Source of the DNA: Puniceicoccaceae bacterium Marseille-Q1082
GTDB taxonomy: Bacteria; Verrucomicrobiota; Verrucomicrobiia; Opitutales; Intestinicryptomonadaceae
Direction: 5' to 3'
NCBI GenBank assembly: GCA_904424815.1
Contig: CAJGBI010000001.1
Location: 1,383,671 to 1,447,670, forward strand
DNA length: 64,000 nt
Program-made: the position numbers and the translations under genes
The notes under the pieces: generated by a model
Told to the model about the DNA's origin: nothing
Databases searched by the model: none
What the model saw: only the letters and a program-made list of their open reading frames with translations
Shown here: positions 33,652-42,589 of the stretch, in pieces
How the letters are laid out: each line of letters starts with the position of its first letter
How positions within the stretch are numbered: the stretch's first letter is position 1

Positions 33652-34425
33652 TTAAAACTTTTTGCGCGTCAAAAACTGCCCCGCTATCGCCACGGTGAAC
33701 GTCAGCGCCATAAACACGACGCTCAGGGCGTTTATTATCGCCGGCGGGCCGTGCTTCATCATGCTGTAAACCTTCACCGGCAGGGTTGTGCTCCCCGGGC
33801 CTCCCACAAAGAACGTCACGACAAAGTCGTCCATAGAAAGAGTAAACGCCATCATCGCCCCCGCCGCTATTCCAGGCCCCAAAAGCGGCAGGACGATTTT
33901 CACGAATATCCTGAAATTGCCCGCGCCCAAATCCTGCGCCGCCTGGATTATATTGAAGTCGAAGTCTTGAAGGCGCGCGAGCACCGTGAAAGTGACAAAG
34001 CTCAGGCAGAAAGTCGCGTGCGCGAGAATCACCGTCGCGATCCCCAGATCCACGCGCATGCTCACGAACATCAGGAGCAGGCTGATTCCCATCAGGACGT
34101 CCGGCACGCACATCGGGGCGTACACGAGCACATAATGCGCCGACTGGAGCCTGGAGAGCCTGTACTTGTTCAAAGTCCACGCCGCGCAGGTCCCGACCGC
34201 CGTTGATATGACGGTCGCCGCAAACGCCACGACAAGGGTGTTGACGGTTGCGTTTATGACGGCGGAGTCCCTGAAAAGCGCCTCGTACCATTTCAGCGAA
34301 AACCCCATCCACTTTCCGCCGTAGCGCGACTCGTTGAACGACTGGCTGACGAGCATCACAATCGGCAGGTACATGAAAACCATCACGAATATCGTGACGA
34401 AAAGCGACGTGTAGCGCGATTTCAT
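33652..34425 (-). CDS. potC: Polyamine ABC transporter permease PotC
   Basis: A 257-residue inner-membrane permease with six predicted helices. The EAA loop that contacts PotA is seen as AAQDLGAGNFRIFVKIVLPLLGPGI near residue 160. The N-terminus MYLPIVMLVSQSFNESRYG is typical of PotC. Its start overlaps the potB stop by four bases, so translation is coupled. Confidence 0.92.
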   Translation of the reverse strand: MKSRYTSLFVTIFVMVFMYLPIVMLVSQSFNESRYGGKWMGFSLKWYEALFRDSAVINATVNTLVVAFAATVISTAVGTCAAWTLNKYRLSRLQSAHYVLVYAPMCVPDVLMGISLLLMFVSMRVDLGIATVILAHATFCLSFVTFTVLARLQDFDFNIIQAAQDLGAGNFRIFVKIVLPLLGPGIAAGAMMAFTLSMDDFVVTFFVGGPGSTTLPVKVYSMMKHGPPAIINALSVVFMALTFTVAIAGQFLTRKKF

Positions 34426-35339
34426 TTTGTGGAGTCCCCCGACGACCTGCGTATGTTGATGACGTTTTTCAAAACCCCCTTCTGTTTGAGGAAAACCAGA
34501 AGCACCGGAACGGATATTATTACCGATAGCAGCGCCGCAAGCGCCGCGGCCTCCGGCAGGTTCCTGTTGGCGGAAGCGCGGATCGCGATCTTGTTGCCGA
34601 GCATTTCGCCGTCAACGCCGCCGACGAGGTCCGGAATTGCGTACGAGCCCATCGCGGGAATGAACACCACCATTATCGCCGTGTATATCCCGCGCTTTAT
34701 CCCGGGAATGAATATGGAAACAAACGCCTTGAAGCGCGACGCGCCCAAATCGCGCGCGGCCTCTATCAGGGAGAAATTGAACTTTTCCGCCGCGGCGTAA
34801 ATCGGGAGAATCGCGAAAGGCAGGCAGGTGTAGACCGACACGGTTATGACCGCCCCGAGGTTGTTAAGCAAAAACACGTCGTCGGAAATTATCCCGAGCT
34901 TCAACAGCGCCGAGCGCAAAAATCCGTCGGGGTGCAACAAAACCCTCCACGCGAAAATGCGTATCAGGAAGTTCGTCCAGAGCGGTATTATTATGACAAG
35001 CAGCAGCCAGTAGCGGTACTTCTCGCGCTGCTGGGCTATCCAGTACCCGACGGGAATCCCGAGCAAAAGGCATATAGCCGTTATCGCGCACGAAACCCAC
35101 ACCGTGCGCCACAAAACCGAAACGTAGTCGCTGCGCAGGACGTTGGCAAAAGTATCGAGCGTCCACCCGGGGCCTATTCCGCCCGCGGGATCGGCCGTCT
35201 TGAAGGCGATGGCGAACACCAGCAGGGACGGTATTACGAAAAATACGGCCAACCACAAAAGCGACGGCGCGGTGAACAACCACTCGGTGAACCTCTTTGC
35301 GCCCGCGCGCGCCGAAAAATTCGATTTGTCGTCGGCCAT
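34422..35339 (-). CDS. potB: Polyamine ABC transporter permease PotB
   Basis: A 305-residue permease with a hydrophilic N-terminal tail and about six helices. LLVIIIPLWTNFLIRIFAWRVLL is the characteristic PotB segment. The EAA loop is EAARDLGASRFKAFVSIFIPGIKRGI near residue 200. It lies 12 bases after potA and overlaps potC. Confidence 0.92.
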   Translation of the reverse strand: MADDKSNFSARAGAKRFTEWLFTAPSLLWLAVFFVIPSLLVFAIAFKTADPAGGIGPGWTLDTFANVLRSDYVSVLWRTVWVSCAITAICLLLGIPVGYWIAQQREKYRYWLLLVIIIPLWTNFLIRIFAWRVLLHPDGFLRSALLKLGIISDDVFLLNNLGAVITVSVYTCLPFAILPIYAAAEKFNFSLIEAARDLGASRFKAFVSIFIPGIKRGIYTAIMVVFIPAMGSYAIPDLVGGVDGEMLGNKIAIRASANRNLPEAAALAALLSVIISVPVLLVFLKQKGVLKNVINIRRSSGDSTK

Positions 35340-35351
35340 AGTTTAAGAACC

Positions 35352-36458
35352 CTAATGCGGGGCCTCCTCGGGGAGCGTCGTGACGTCGTCGGGGTGCCAC
35401 GCAACCCACACTTTGTCGTCCCAAGTGGGCTGTTTGTAGTCGAGATAGCAGCGGTTGTGCTGGGTGACGATATTTATGCGGCGCCCGTCGGCGGACTTCA
35501 CCCAATAGCGGGTCTGCGCGCCCTGGTAAACGATGTCGATTACCTGCGCCTCGAACATGTTGAGGTTTTCGTTCTCGGGCTTTTTGTCGAAAATCCTGAA
35601 CTTTTCCGGCCTGATGCTGACCGTCACCCTGTCGCCCACCGACAGGCTGTGCTCGTTGTACGACGGAAATTCGCCGAGCCCGAAAAAGTCTATGCGGCAG
35701 TACTCGCGGTTGGTGACCGACGCGACGGAACCCTCAAAGAAATTGGTGTCGCCGATAAAGGACGCAACGAATTTGGTGCGGGGGTTTTCGTAGATTTCGG
35801 CGGGAGTCCCTATCTGCTCTATGACGCCGCTGTTCATGACGGCGATTCTGTCCGAAAGGCTCATAGCCTCGCCCTGGTCGTGCGTGACGTATATGAAAGT
35901 CGTCCCTACCTCGTCGTGGATTCTGTCGAGCTCGAGCAGCATGTACTGGCGCAGCTTGAGGTCGAGCGCGGCGAGCGGCTCGTCGAGCAGAAGGAGCTTT
36001 GGCTTGTTTATGAGAGCGCGCGCTATCGCTATGCGCTGCTTCTGCCCGCCGCTTATGGTGTCGGTCTTGCGCGAGGCGAGCCCCTCGAGGCGGATGATCG
36101 AAAGCATTTCGTCCACCATTTCCCCGACGCGCTTTTCGTCCACTCCCGCCGTGCGGGGGCCGAACGCGATGTTGTCGAAGACTGTCATGTGGGGGAAGAG
36201 GGCGTAGTTTTGGAACACCGTGTTTATTTTGCGCTTGTTGGGCGCGGTGTCGGTGATGTCCTTTCCGTCGAGAAAAATCTTTCCGGAATCGGGCTCTTCA
36301 AAGCCGCCGGATATTCTCAAAATAGTGGTCTTGCCGCAGCCGCTCGGGCCGAGAAGGGAAAATATTTCGCCGCAGCGCACCCCGAAACTCACGCTTTTTA
36401 CGACATGGTTGTCTCCGAAGCGCTTGTCTACTTTTTCGAGCTCAAAAAATTCAGGCAT
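35352..36458 (-). CDS. potA: Polyamine ABC transporter ATPase PotA
   Basis: A 368-residue ATPase. Walker A is GPSGCGKTT near residue 38, the signature SGGQKQRIAIARAL is near 135 and Walker B LLLLDEPLAALD near 155, followed by the H-loop (YVTHDQGEAMSLSD). The C-terminal TOBE domain has VSIRPEKFRIF and VAWHPDDVTTLP. It is the first gene of the operon. Polyamine uptake is the natural reading given the PotD, PotB and PotC neighbours. Confidence 0.93.
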   Translation of the reverse strand: MPEFFELEKVDKRFGDNHVVKSVSFGVRCGEIFSLLGPSGCGKTTILRISGGFEEPDSGKIFLDGKDITDTAPNKRKINTVFQNYALFPHMTVFDNIAFGPRTAGVDEKRVGEMVDEMLSIIRLEGLASRKTDTISGGQKQRIAIARALINKPKLLLLDEPLAALDLKLRQYMLLELDRIHDEVGTTFIYVTHDQGEAMSLSDRIAVMNSGVIEQIGTPAEIYENPRTKFVASFIGDTNFFEGSVASVTNREYCRIDFFGLGEFPSYNEHSLSVGDRVTVSIRPEKFRIFDKKPENENLNMFEAQVIDIVYQGAQTRYWVKSADGRRINIVTQHNRCYLDYKQPTWDDKVWVAWHPDDVTTLPEEAPH

Positions 36459-36581
36459 TTCCCTTTTTTAAAAAATGAAATCAAGTAAAAAATATATATG
36501 GCGCGAAAATGGAAGCTTTTTTTTTAAAAAAAACGAATTTCTAACAAAACCCGCAGGCTCCGTTATTGCGCGGCGGCAGGC

Positions 36582-36622
36582 AAAAAAAGGGGAGCCTGCG
36601 GGAACGAGTCCCGAGGCTCCCC
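36582..36622 (-). terminator. Terminator of the histone-like gene
   Basis: GGGGAGCCT/AGGCTCCCC stem with an inner CGGGA/TCCCG pairing. On the minus strand it is followed by seven T. Confidence 0.87.
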
Positions 36623-36643
36623 GCAAAAGTCGAAATTTAGCCG

Positions 36644-36958
36644 CTACTTTTTGCAGCCGCACTTTTTCGCGCACGGCTTCTTGGCAACCGATTTCAAAGC
36701 GCAGGCTTTCTTGGCGCAGGCCTTTTTTGCCGGAGCTTTTTTGGCCGCGGCCTTCTTGGCGGGGGCCTTCTTGGCGGCGGCTTTCTTCGCCGGTGCCTTC
36801 TTAACCGCCGCTTTCTTCACGGCCGCCTTTTTCGCCGGCGCCTTTTTAACTGCCGCCTTCTTGGCGGGGGCTTTTTTTGCGGCCGCTTTTTTTGCCGGAG
36901 CCTTCTTTGCCACAGCCTTCTTCGGAGCTGCTTTTTTTACCACTTTTTTTGTTGCCAT
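36644..36958 (-). CDS. Lys/Ala-rich histone H1-like DNA-binding protein
   Basis: A 104-residue low-complexity basic protein built of [10 protein letters not shown]-type repeats, resembling the tails of histone H1 and the chlamydial HctB/AlgP type. The last ~25 residues add five Cys ([23 protein letters not shown]). There is no folded domain or signal peptide. It probably binds DNA or RNA non-specifically and compacts the nucleoid; the Cys tail could bind a metal or form disulphides. The repetitive coding sequence makes copy-number variation likely. Confidence 0.85.
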   Translation of the reverse strand: MATKKVVKKAAPKKAVAKKAPAKKAAAKKAPAKKAAVKKAPAKKAAVKKAAVKKAPAKKAAAKKAPAKKAAAKKAPAKKACAKKACALKSVAKKPCAKKCGCKK

Positions 36959-37293
36959 GATCCTATTTTTTTTTGGGTTGTTTTCACGTTAACGTTGCGC
37001 GCGAATTCAGGGAACTTTGCAGCTCCGATGCGCGTTCAACGGAAATACTCGCGCCCGTATCGGGCGAAAACTCCGCGGCTCTTGCGCCGCTCAAAAAAAA
37101 TCCGAATCCGGCAGGCTCTTTAAAAGCGGCGGGGGCGACGCCCGACGGCGTATCTTCAAAAAATACCCCTTCCAAAAACGGTCTGTAAAAAAGCGCCATC
37201 TTAAAGTGCCGACGAGCAAATTTATCAATGCGTTTTTTATATAGAATATGATATGCGAAAGATGCAATATAAAAATTGCGGTTTCGCTAAAAT
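36959..37293. other. Intergenic region between histone-like gene and fmt
   Basis: About 335 bases. It holds the histone-gene promoter side and the fmt 3' side. No gene or clear element seen; AT-rich near 37220-37290. Confidence 0.4.
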
Positions 37294-38259
37294 TTATGGG
37301 CGCAAAAGCGGGCGGGAGTCGAAGCTCTTCAAAACCTTTCCCACTTCAATAGAATTTCCCGCGAAAAATTCCGGCGCGGAAAGCATTTTTGAGCACGGCC
37401 TCTGAATGGCTCCGAACACGATGTCGCCCGCTCCGCACGCGATTCTGAGCCCGTCGGCGCGCGAGGCCGCGACGACCTCGCCGCATTCCGCGCCGCCTTT
37501 CATGCGCGCGGCGGCAAAGGCATTCGAGAGCTTGACAACCTCTCCGCCGATCTCCGCGACGGCGGACGAAAACGCCCGCGCGCGGTTGGCGATTTCCTCC
37601 GCGGGCAGGCGGAAATCCAAAAACAAATCCTCCTTTGCAATCTTGCGAGTGTACGTCGCGCGCGATTCGTCCTGCGGCTCGAATTTCGCCGAGCCGTCCG
37701 CCACGGAGGAAATGTTTTCCGACAGCAGGCGCGCGGCGGCGGCGGCGATTTTTCCGCGCAGGGACGCCGAGCCGTCGGAGGGTGCTATCGCGACCTCCGC
37801 CGCCGCGCACACGGGGCCGGAGTCCATGCGCGGCTCTATCGCCATGAGGCTAACGCCGGTGGATTTGAATCCGAGCGCTATCGCGGTCTCCACGGGCGAC
37901 GCCCCGCGCAGCTGCGGAAGCAGCGAGGCGTGGAGGTTCAGGCACGGATACCTGCCGTACTCCAATACGTTTTTTTTGAGCATCCTCCCGTACGCCATCA
38001 CGACTATCATCTCGACGCCGAGTTCCCTCATGCGCGCGGCGTCGGATTCATCCGGCGAACCCTCGGGGCGCAGGAGCTCCACGCCGTTTTCGAGCGCCCA
38101 CGCGGAGACGTCGTTTGGCGACAATTTTTTTCCCCTTCCCTTTGGCCTGTCGGGGTTGCTGACCACGCACGCGAGCTCGAACCCCGGGCACCCGCCATCA
38201 AACAGCGCCCTTATGGAATCGAGGGCGATGGCGTCGGAAGCCATGAACGCGACCCTCAC
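37294..38259 (-). CDS. fmt: Methionyl-tRNA formyltransferase
   Basis: A 321-residue enzyme formylating initiator Met-tRNA from 10-formyl-THF. Motifs: VSNPDRPKGRGKKLSPNDVSAWA near residue 34, VMAYGRMLKK near 85, LNLHASLLPQLRGASPVETAI near 105 (Asn-His-SLLP catalytic signature) and GVSLMAIEPRMDSGPV near 131. The C-terminal OB-like domain is present but short. The start is GTG 38259, overlapping the der stop by four bases (GTGA), since it gives the usual Met-Arg-Val-Ala-Phe-Met N-terminus; the frame upstream of it lies inside der. Confidence 0.93.
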   Translation of the reverse strand: MRVAFMASDAIALDSIRALFDGGCPGFELACVVSNPDRPKGRGKKLSPNDVSAWALENGVELLRPEGSPDESDAARMRELGVEMIVVMAYGRMLKKNVLEYGRYPCLNLHASLLPQLRGASPVETAIALGFKSTGVSLMAIEPRMDSGPVCAAAEVAIAPSDGSASLRGKIAAAAARLLSENISSVADGSAKFEPQDESRATYTRKIAKEDLFLDFRLPAEEIANRARAFSSAVAEIGGEVVKLSNAFAAARMKGGAECGEVVAASRADGLRIACGAGDIVFGAIQRPCSKMLSAPEFFAGNSIEVGKVLKSFDSRPLLRP

Positions 38260-39665
38260 CTGGCGCCCTTTCCCGCGCCGGCATAGCGTTTGGGCTTGCC
38301 CACGAGCTCGAGCTTTATCGAAACCCCTCCGAGGCGCAGCTTTTCGCGCAGGCCCTTTACGAGGTAGCGGCGGTACGAATCCGCCAGAACGGAGGCGTCG
38401 TTGCAGAACATTCTTATCGTGTACGGGCGCGAGGCCGTCTTGACGCAATAATAAACCTTAAAGCGCTTGTTCGCCACATACTTTGGCGGGTTAGCCGAGA
38501 GCAGCTTGGAGACGCAGGAATTCAGGGCGTTTGTAGAAGGCGCAGAAAGCATTTTTTTGCTCATCGAATACGCGCTTTCGAGCAGGTTTTCTATGCCCGA
38601 ATTTTCCTTCGCCGAGACAAAGTGCACGGGCGCGTCGGCGATGTCCGGAAGCGCGCGGCGCACGGCCTCCTCGAATCCCTTTTTGAACGCGGCGAGATTC
38701 TCGTAGCCGCGCAACGGGGCGCTTTTGAAAGTCTCCGCGGCGTAGTCCCACTTGTTGACGACTATTATGGCGGCGGCTCCGGCCTCCACGATTTCCCCCG
38801 CGAGCCTCTTGTCCAAATCGGCGACGCCCTCCATTGCGTCGAGCACCAGAAACACGACGTCGCTCCCGCCTATCGCCCTGCGCGTGCGCACCGACGACAG
38901 GTAGTCGAGCGAAGAGTTCGTCTTGCGGTTGAGCTTAAGCCCCGCGGTGTCGAACAGCCTGAACTTCATCTCGGCGCCCTTTTTTGAAACAGCGTCGATG
39001 TCGAGCTTGACGCTGTCGCGCGTGGTGCCCGCCACCTGGCTTACTATCATGCGCTCCTCGCCAAGCATCCGGTTTGCGATGGAGCTCTTGCCGACGTTCG
39101 GCCTGCCCGCGACGGTAATTTTGATTCTTCCCTCCCCGCCGTCCGGCGCCGGCTCGATTTTGCCGAAGCGCGCCTCGAGCATTTCCATGAGCGCCTCCAT
39201 TCCGTACCCGTGCTCGGCGGAGACTTCCGCCACATCCGCAAACCCGAGGGAGAAAAACTCGGAGCTTCTCGCGGCGTGCGAGGGAACGTCGACTTTGTTG
39301 ACGGCGAGAATCACGTCCTTGCCAGCGGAGCGCAGGAGGGCGGCGATCTCCTCGTCGAGCGGCGTCAGGCCCTCCTGCGAATCCACCACGAACACCACGG
39401 TGTCGGCGGTGTCTATCGCGAACTTCGCCTGCAAGTTGGTCGCGCGCGCGATTACCTTTTCTCCGCCGGAGGCGGAGGCGAACATGCCGCCGGTGTCCAT
39501 CAGCGCCACGCCCTCCGAAAGGGGTTCCGCGACGATGTCGCGCGTGACGCCCGGCCTGTCGTGCACTATCGAAACGCGCCGGCCGAGAATGCGGTTGAAG
39601 AGCCGGCTCTTGCCGACGTTCGGGCGCCCGACGAGGGCGACGCTCTTTGGTGCGGGCGCGCTCAT
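38256..39665 (-). CDS. der: Ribosome-associated GTPase Der (EngA)
   Basis: A 469-residue tandem GTPase for 50S assembly. Domain 1 carries GRPNVGKSRLFNRI near residue 14 and DTGG, NKVD. Domain 2 has GRPNVGKSSIANRML near residue 195 with DTAG and NKWD. The C-terminal KH-like domain is seen from TNALNSCVSKLLSANPP to RLGGVSIKLELVGKPK. ATG 39665 has AGGGGA upstream; the open frame before it is not coding. It sits between an aminotransferase gene (11 bases) and fmt (overlap). Confidence 0.96.
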   Translation of the reverse strand: MSAPAPKSVALVGRPNVGKSRLFNRILGRRVSIVHDRPGVTRDIVAEPLSEGVALMDTGGMFASASGGEKVIARATNLQAKFAIDTADTVVFVVDSQEGLTPLDEEIAALLRSAGKDVILAVNKVDVPSHAARSSEFFSLGFADVAEVSAEHGYGMEALMEMLEARFGKIEPAPDGGEGRIKITVAGRPNVGKSSIANRMLGEERMIVSQVAGTTRDSVKLDIDAVSKKGAEMKFRLFDTAGLKLNRKTNSSLDYLSSVRTRRAIGGSDVVFLVLDAMEGVADLDKRLAGEIVEAGAAAIIVVNKWDYAAETFKSAPLRGYENLAAFKKGFEEAVRRALPDIADAPVHFVSAKENSGIENLLESAYSMSKKMLSAPSTNALNSCVSKLLSANPPKYVANKRFKVYYCVKTASRPYTIRMFCNDASVLADSYRRYLVKGLREKLRLGGVSIKLELVGKPKRYAGAGKGAR

Positions 39666-39676
39666 AAAATTTTCCC

Positions 39677-40852
39677 CTATTTCAGCTTTGCAACGGCCTT
39701 CTCCATCCTGTCGGCGGCCTCGACGAGATTTTCGTAGCTCGTCGAAAAGCTCGCGCGCAAAAACCCCTCGCCCGACGGCCCGAAAGCAGATCCGGGGACG
39801 ACCGCAACCCGCGCGGACTCGAGAATGTATTTGGCAAACTCCATGGAGTCCATCCCGACGTCCGGAACTTTCGGAAAGGCGTAGAATGTTCCGCGCGGCA
39901 GGCTGCACTCCATGCCCATTTCGTTAAACCTGCGGACGATAAAATCCCTGCGCCTGCGGTATTGGTCGCGCATCTTTTCCATCGAAGGGGCGCCGTTTGC
40001 GAGCGCCTCTATCGCGGCCTCCTGCGAGACTATCGGCGCGCACATGAGCGCGTACTGGTGGGCTTTCATCATGCCCTCTATGAGCTCGCGCGGAGCGCAT
40101 GCGTAGCCTATTCTGAACCCCGTCATCGCAAACGCCTTCGAAAACCCGTGCAGGAAAATCGTGCGCTCCTTCATGCCGTCGATTGCGGCTACCGAATGGT
40201 GAGCGCCCTCGTAGGTGAGCTCGGAATAGATTTCGTCGCTGATTACGAGCATGTCCTTTTCGCGCGCGAATTCCGCAAGCTCCGAAAGCTGCTCCCTGCC
40301 GGCGACGCCGCCCGTCGGGTTTGTGGGGAAGTTTATGACTATCGCCTTGCACCCCGGAACCCACGCGCGGCGCACTTCGTCCATGTTGAACGCAAAACCG
40401 TCCTCGGGGCGGGTCTTTACCGGAACCGGTATCCCGTGGCAGAGCTTCACGCTCGGCGAGTACGACACGAAGCACGGCTCGTGGTACATTATTTTGTCGC
40501 CCGGGTTTATTATCGCCCTGAGCGCGCAGTCGAGAACCTCCGAAACCCCGACGCCGACGAGGATTTCGCCCGCGGGGTCGTAGGACGCGCCGTAGTTTTT
40601 TTCCACATATTTGGAAATCTCGTTGCGCAGGCGGCGCAGGCCGAGATTGTCGGTGTATGAGGTCTTGCCCTTTTCGAGGGCGAATATCGCCGCCTCGCGG
40701 ATGTGCCACGGGGTGACGAAATCGGGCTCGCCTATGCCCAGCGACACGGCGTCCTTCATGTTCGCTGCTATCGCGAAAAATTCGCGTATGCCCGATTTCG
40801 GAAGGGTCGCGACGTGTGAGGCGATAAATTTCGATGGATTGCCGTCTTTCAT
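39677..40852 (-). CDS. PLP-dependent class I/II aminotransferase
   Basis: A 391-residue fold-type I aminotransferase. Visible are SLGIGEPDFVTPWHIREAA near residue 36, SYTDNLGLRRLR, INFPTNPTGG near residue 170, ISDEIYSELTY near 200 and the PLP Lys in HGFSKAFAMTGFRIGY near 235. It resembles the PatA/aspartate-type group often encoded next to an AsnC-type regulator, as here. The amino donor is not readable from sequence. It follows the regulator by 49 bases and precedes der. Confidence 0.9.
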   Translation of the reverse strand: MKDGNPSKFIASHVATLPKSGIREFFAIAANMKDAVSLGIGEPDFVTPWHIREAAIFALEKGKTSYTDNLGLRRLRNEISKYVEKNYGASYDPAGEILVGVGVSEVLDCALRAIINPGDKIMYHEPCFVSYSPSVKLCHGIPVPVKTRPEDGFAFNMDEVRRAWVPGCKAIVINFPTNPTGGVAGREQLSELAEFAREKDMLVISDEIYSELTYEGAHHSVAAIDGMKERTIFLHGFSKAFAMTGFRIGYACAPRELIEGMMKAHQYALMCAPIVSQEAAIEALANGAPSMEKMRDQYRRRRDFIVRRFNEMGMECSLPRGTFYAFPKVPDVGMDSMEFAKYILESARVAVVPGSAFGPSGEGFLRASFSTSYENLVEAADRMEKAVAKLK

Positions 40853-40901
40853 ATTATTGGCCTGAAATGGAAACGAAAAGCTCTGAGGGGAACGCGCCGC
40901 C

Positions 40902-41381
40902 CTACGGGGAATATATGAGCCTGTCGCCGTCCGCGGCCTCGCGGTCTATTATGAACCCCTGTTGCTTGTATGTTTTCAGGAAGAAGTGCGTGGCGGTGGA
41001 AGTCACGCCGCCGATTGTGGCGAGCTTTTCGTATACGAAGCTCGCCACCCCGCGCAGGGATTTTGCGCGGACGAAGATCAGAAGGTCGTAGCCGCCGCTC
41101 ATAAGATAGCAGGAGTCCACCTGGTCGAACCTGCTGACGCGCTGAGCGAGCCTGTCAAAGCCTCCGTCGCGCTCCGGGTTTATGCGCAATTCTATCGCCG
41201 CGTGCACGACGGACTCGTCCGCGTCCGGATTTATCACCGGACGCCACCCGAGCAGCACGCCGTCCTCCGCGAGCTTCTTCATGCGCTCGTCGAGCTCGTC
41301 GCGCGTGAGCCCGAGAATTTTGCCCATCTGCTCGGTGGAGAGCGGCTCGCCGTCGAGCATAAGTTTTAACAGTTTGTCCAT
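40902..41381 (-). CDS. Lrp/AsnC-family transcriptional regulator
   Basis: A 159-residue regulator. The N-terminal winged HTH contains LSTEQMGKILGLTRDELDERMKKLAEDGVLLGW. The C-terminal RAM/ACT domain has the ligand-binding YLMSGGYDLLIFVRAKSL. The start at 41381 gives the normal length; the frame upstream is not coding. It probably controls the aminotransferase gene and senses an amino acid. Confidence 0.88.
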   Translation of the reverse strand: MDKLLKLMLDGEPLSTEQMGKILGLTRDELDERMKKLAEDGVLLGWRPVINPDADESVVHAAIELRINPERDGGFDRLAQRVSRFDQVDSCYLMSGGYDLLIFVRAKSLRGVASFVYEKLATIGGVTSTATHFFLKTYKQQGFIIDREAADGDRLIYSP

Positions 41382-41458
41382 AGGCTGAAAAGAATGACCG
41401 TTTGAGTTTTTTTTTAAACACTTTTTTTCGGCGGCGCGCCAAAAACTGCGGGCGGGCG

Positions 41459-41492
41459 CCAAAAAGCCCCGCGGGGCGATCCTGCGGGGCTC
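41459..41492 (-). terminator. Terminator downstream of the PEP-CTERM remnant
   Basis: GAGCCCCGC/GCGGGGCT stem, followed on the minus strand by a run of T. It remains although the gene upstream is degraded. Confidence 0.75.
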
Positions 41493-41531
41493 TTCCTCTT
41501 GCGAGGTTCCTCTGAAAAAGGAAAGACTCCG

Positions 41532-41777
41532 TCAGCGCCCCTTCGCCCTCCGTGCCGCAAGCGCGAGCGCCACCGCCCCGAGAGCCGCCGCAAACGCTGC
41601 GGGCTCGGGAATGCTCGAGAGGACGAGGTCGTTGCCCCGCCACGCCGCTTCCCAGCGCGTTTCGTCGATCCCCAAAATCTCTATCCCGCCGCCGTCGAAT
41701 CCCTGCACCCCGCCGGCCGCGGAAGCCGAAACTGCGGCAAGAGCGGCAAGCGCGCATATAAAGGCGTTGGGTTTTAT
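41532..41777 (-). pseudogene. PEP-CTERM protein remnant (start lost, internal deletion)
   Basis: An 81-codon open frame that begins at ATA 41777 in the place of a start codon, with a TAA just upstream and no ATG, GTG or TTG at a suitable place. It encodes a complete signal peptide (AFICALAALAAVSASAA), a ~30-residue middle (GGVQGFDGGGIEILGIDET), the RWEAAWRGNDLVLSS stretch matching QWEAVFGDTSLSVSF of the full paralogues, and IPEPAAFAAALGAVALALAA followed by RRAKGR. A full paralogue has ~470-490 residues, so most of the passenger is gone. It may be a dead gene, or a real mini-protein using an ATA start. Confidence 0.75.
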
Positions 41778-41874
41778 AGCGTTATCTTATTGCCTATATT
41801 TTATGCAAAAATGCGCGGAACCTATATGTATGTCAATCAAATTAATCTTCACCTCCCATTGCCAACCTCAATAT

Positions 41875-42480
41875 CTATCGCCCGCGCCCGAAACGCGCGT
41901 AGAATAGAGCCGGCGACCCCGCGTCCGCCGGGTCGGAAATTTCGCATTCGCCAAATGGAATCTCCCTTTCAAAAAGTTCCCCCACAGCCTCAAATTCCTC
42001 CCGCCCTCCCGGGTGTGCGCGGTATGCCGCCACGCTCAAAAAACCGCGCGACTTATCCATCAACTCCACTGCGGCGCGAATAGCGGCGACCGTCGTGGAG
42101 GGCCTCGTAGCCACAGACTTGTCGGACCCCGGCAGCCAGCCGAGATTGAAGAAAACGCATCCCACATTTCCGAATAGAGCGCGCGGAATGAGGTCGGACA
42201 TGTTTTCGTGGCCGGCGTTGAAAAACTCGCACCTGTCCAACAATCCGTTTTTTTCAAAGAGCCCGCGGGAACGCCGGACGGCCTCCGCCTGAATGTCGAA
42301 TCCGTAAACCTTCCCGCCCTCCGATAAGAGAGACGCCAAAAACAAGGCGTCGCGCCCGCCTCCGAGAGTGGCGTCCACCGCGCAGGAAATTTTGCGCTGC
42401 CCGAAAAATTCCGCAGCCAAACCGTGCGACCTTCCGACGACGGAAAACCCGCCGCGCCTAATAGACCCGACAGACGCCAT
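41875..42480 (-). CDS. YtqB-type SAM-dependent methyltransferase
   Basis: A 201-residue class I methyltransferase. Motif I is AVDATLGGGRDALFLASLL, followed by VYGFDIQAEAVRRS, AGHENM, and the family hallmark FFNLGWLPGSDKSVATRPSTTVAAI near residue 120. The C-terminal SVAAYRAHPGGREEFEAV completes the family pattern. It methylates RNA (rRNA or tRNA, family annotated as rRNA/tRNA methylase). I chose ATG 42480, preceded by AGGAG eight bases upstream. Confidence 0.83.
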   Translation of the reverse strand: MASVGSIRRGGFSVVGRSHGLAAEFFGQRKISCAVDATLGGGRDALFLASLLSEGGKVYGFDIQAEAVRRSRGLFEKNGLLDRCEFFNAGHENMSDLIPRALFGNVGCVFFNLGWLPGSDKSVATRPSTTVAAIRAAVELMDKSRGFLSVAAYRAHPGGREEFEAVGELFEREIPFGECEISDPADAGSPALFYARFGRGR

Positions 42481-42589
42481 TTTAAAACTCCTCAAAACAG
42501 ACGCTCGCCGAAAGGCAACACCTCATACCGCGCCGCCGCAATGGCAATAATAATCGCCGCAAAAATAAAAATTCGGTTTGAAAACGGAA

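Noticed and set aside
38256-39908. Longer Der starting upstream of 39665
   Set aside because: The extension runs antisense to the aminotransferase gene; ATG 39665 has a ribosome binding site and the normal N-terminus.
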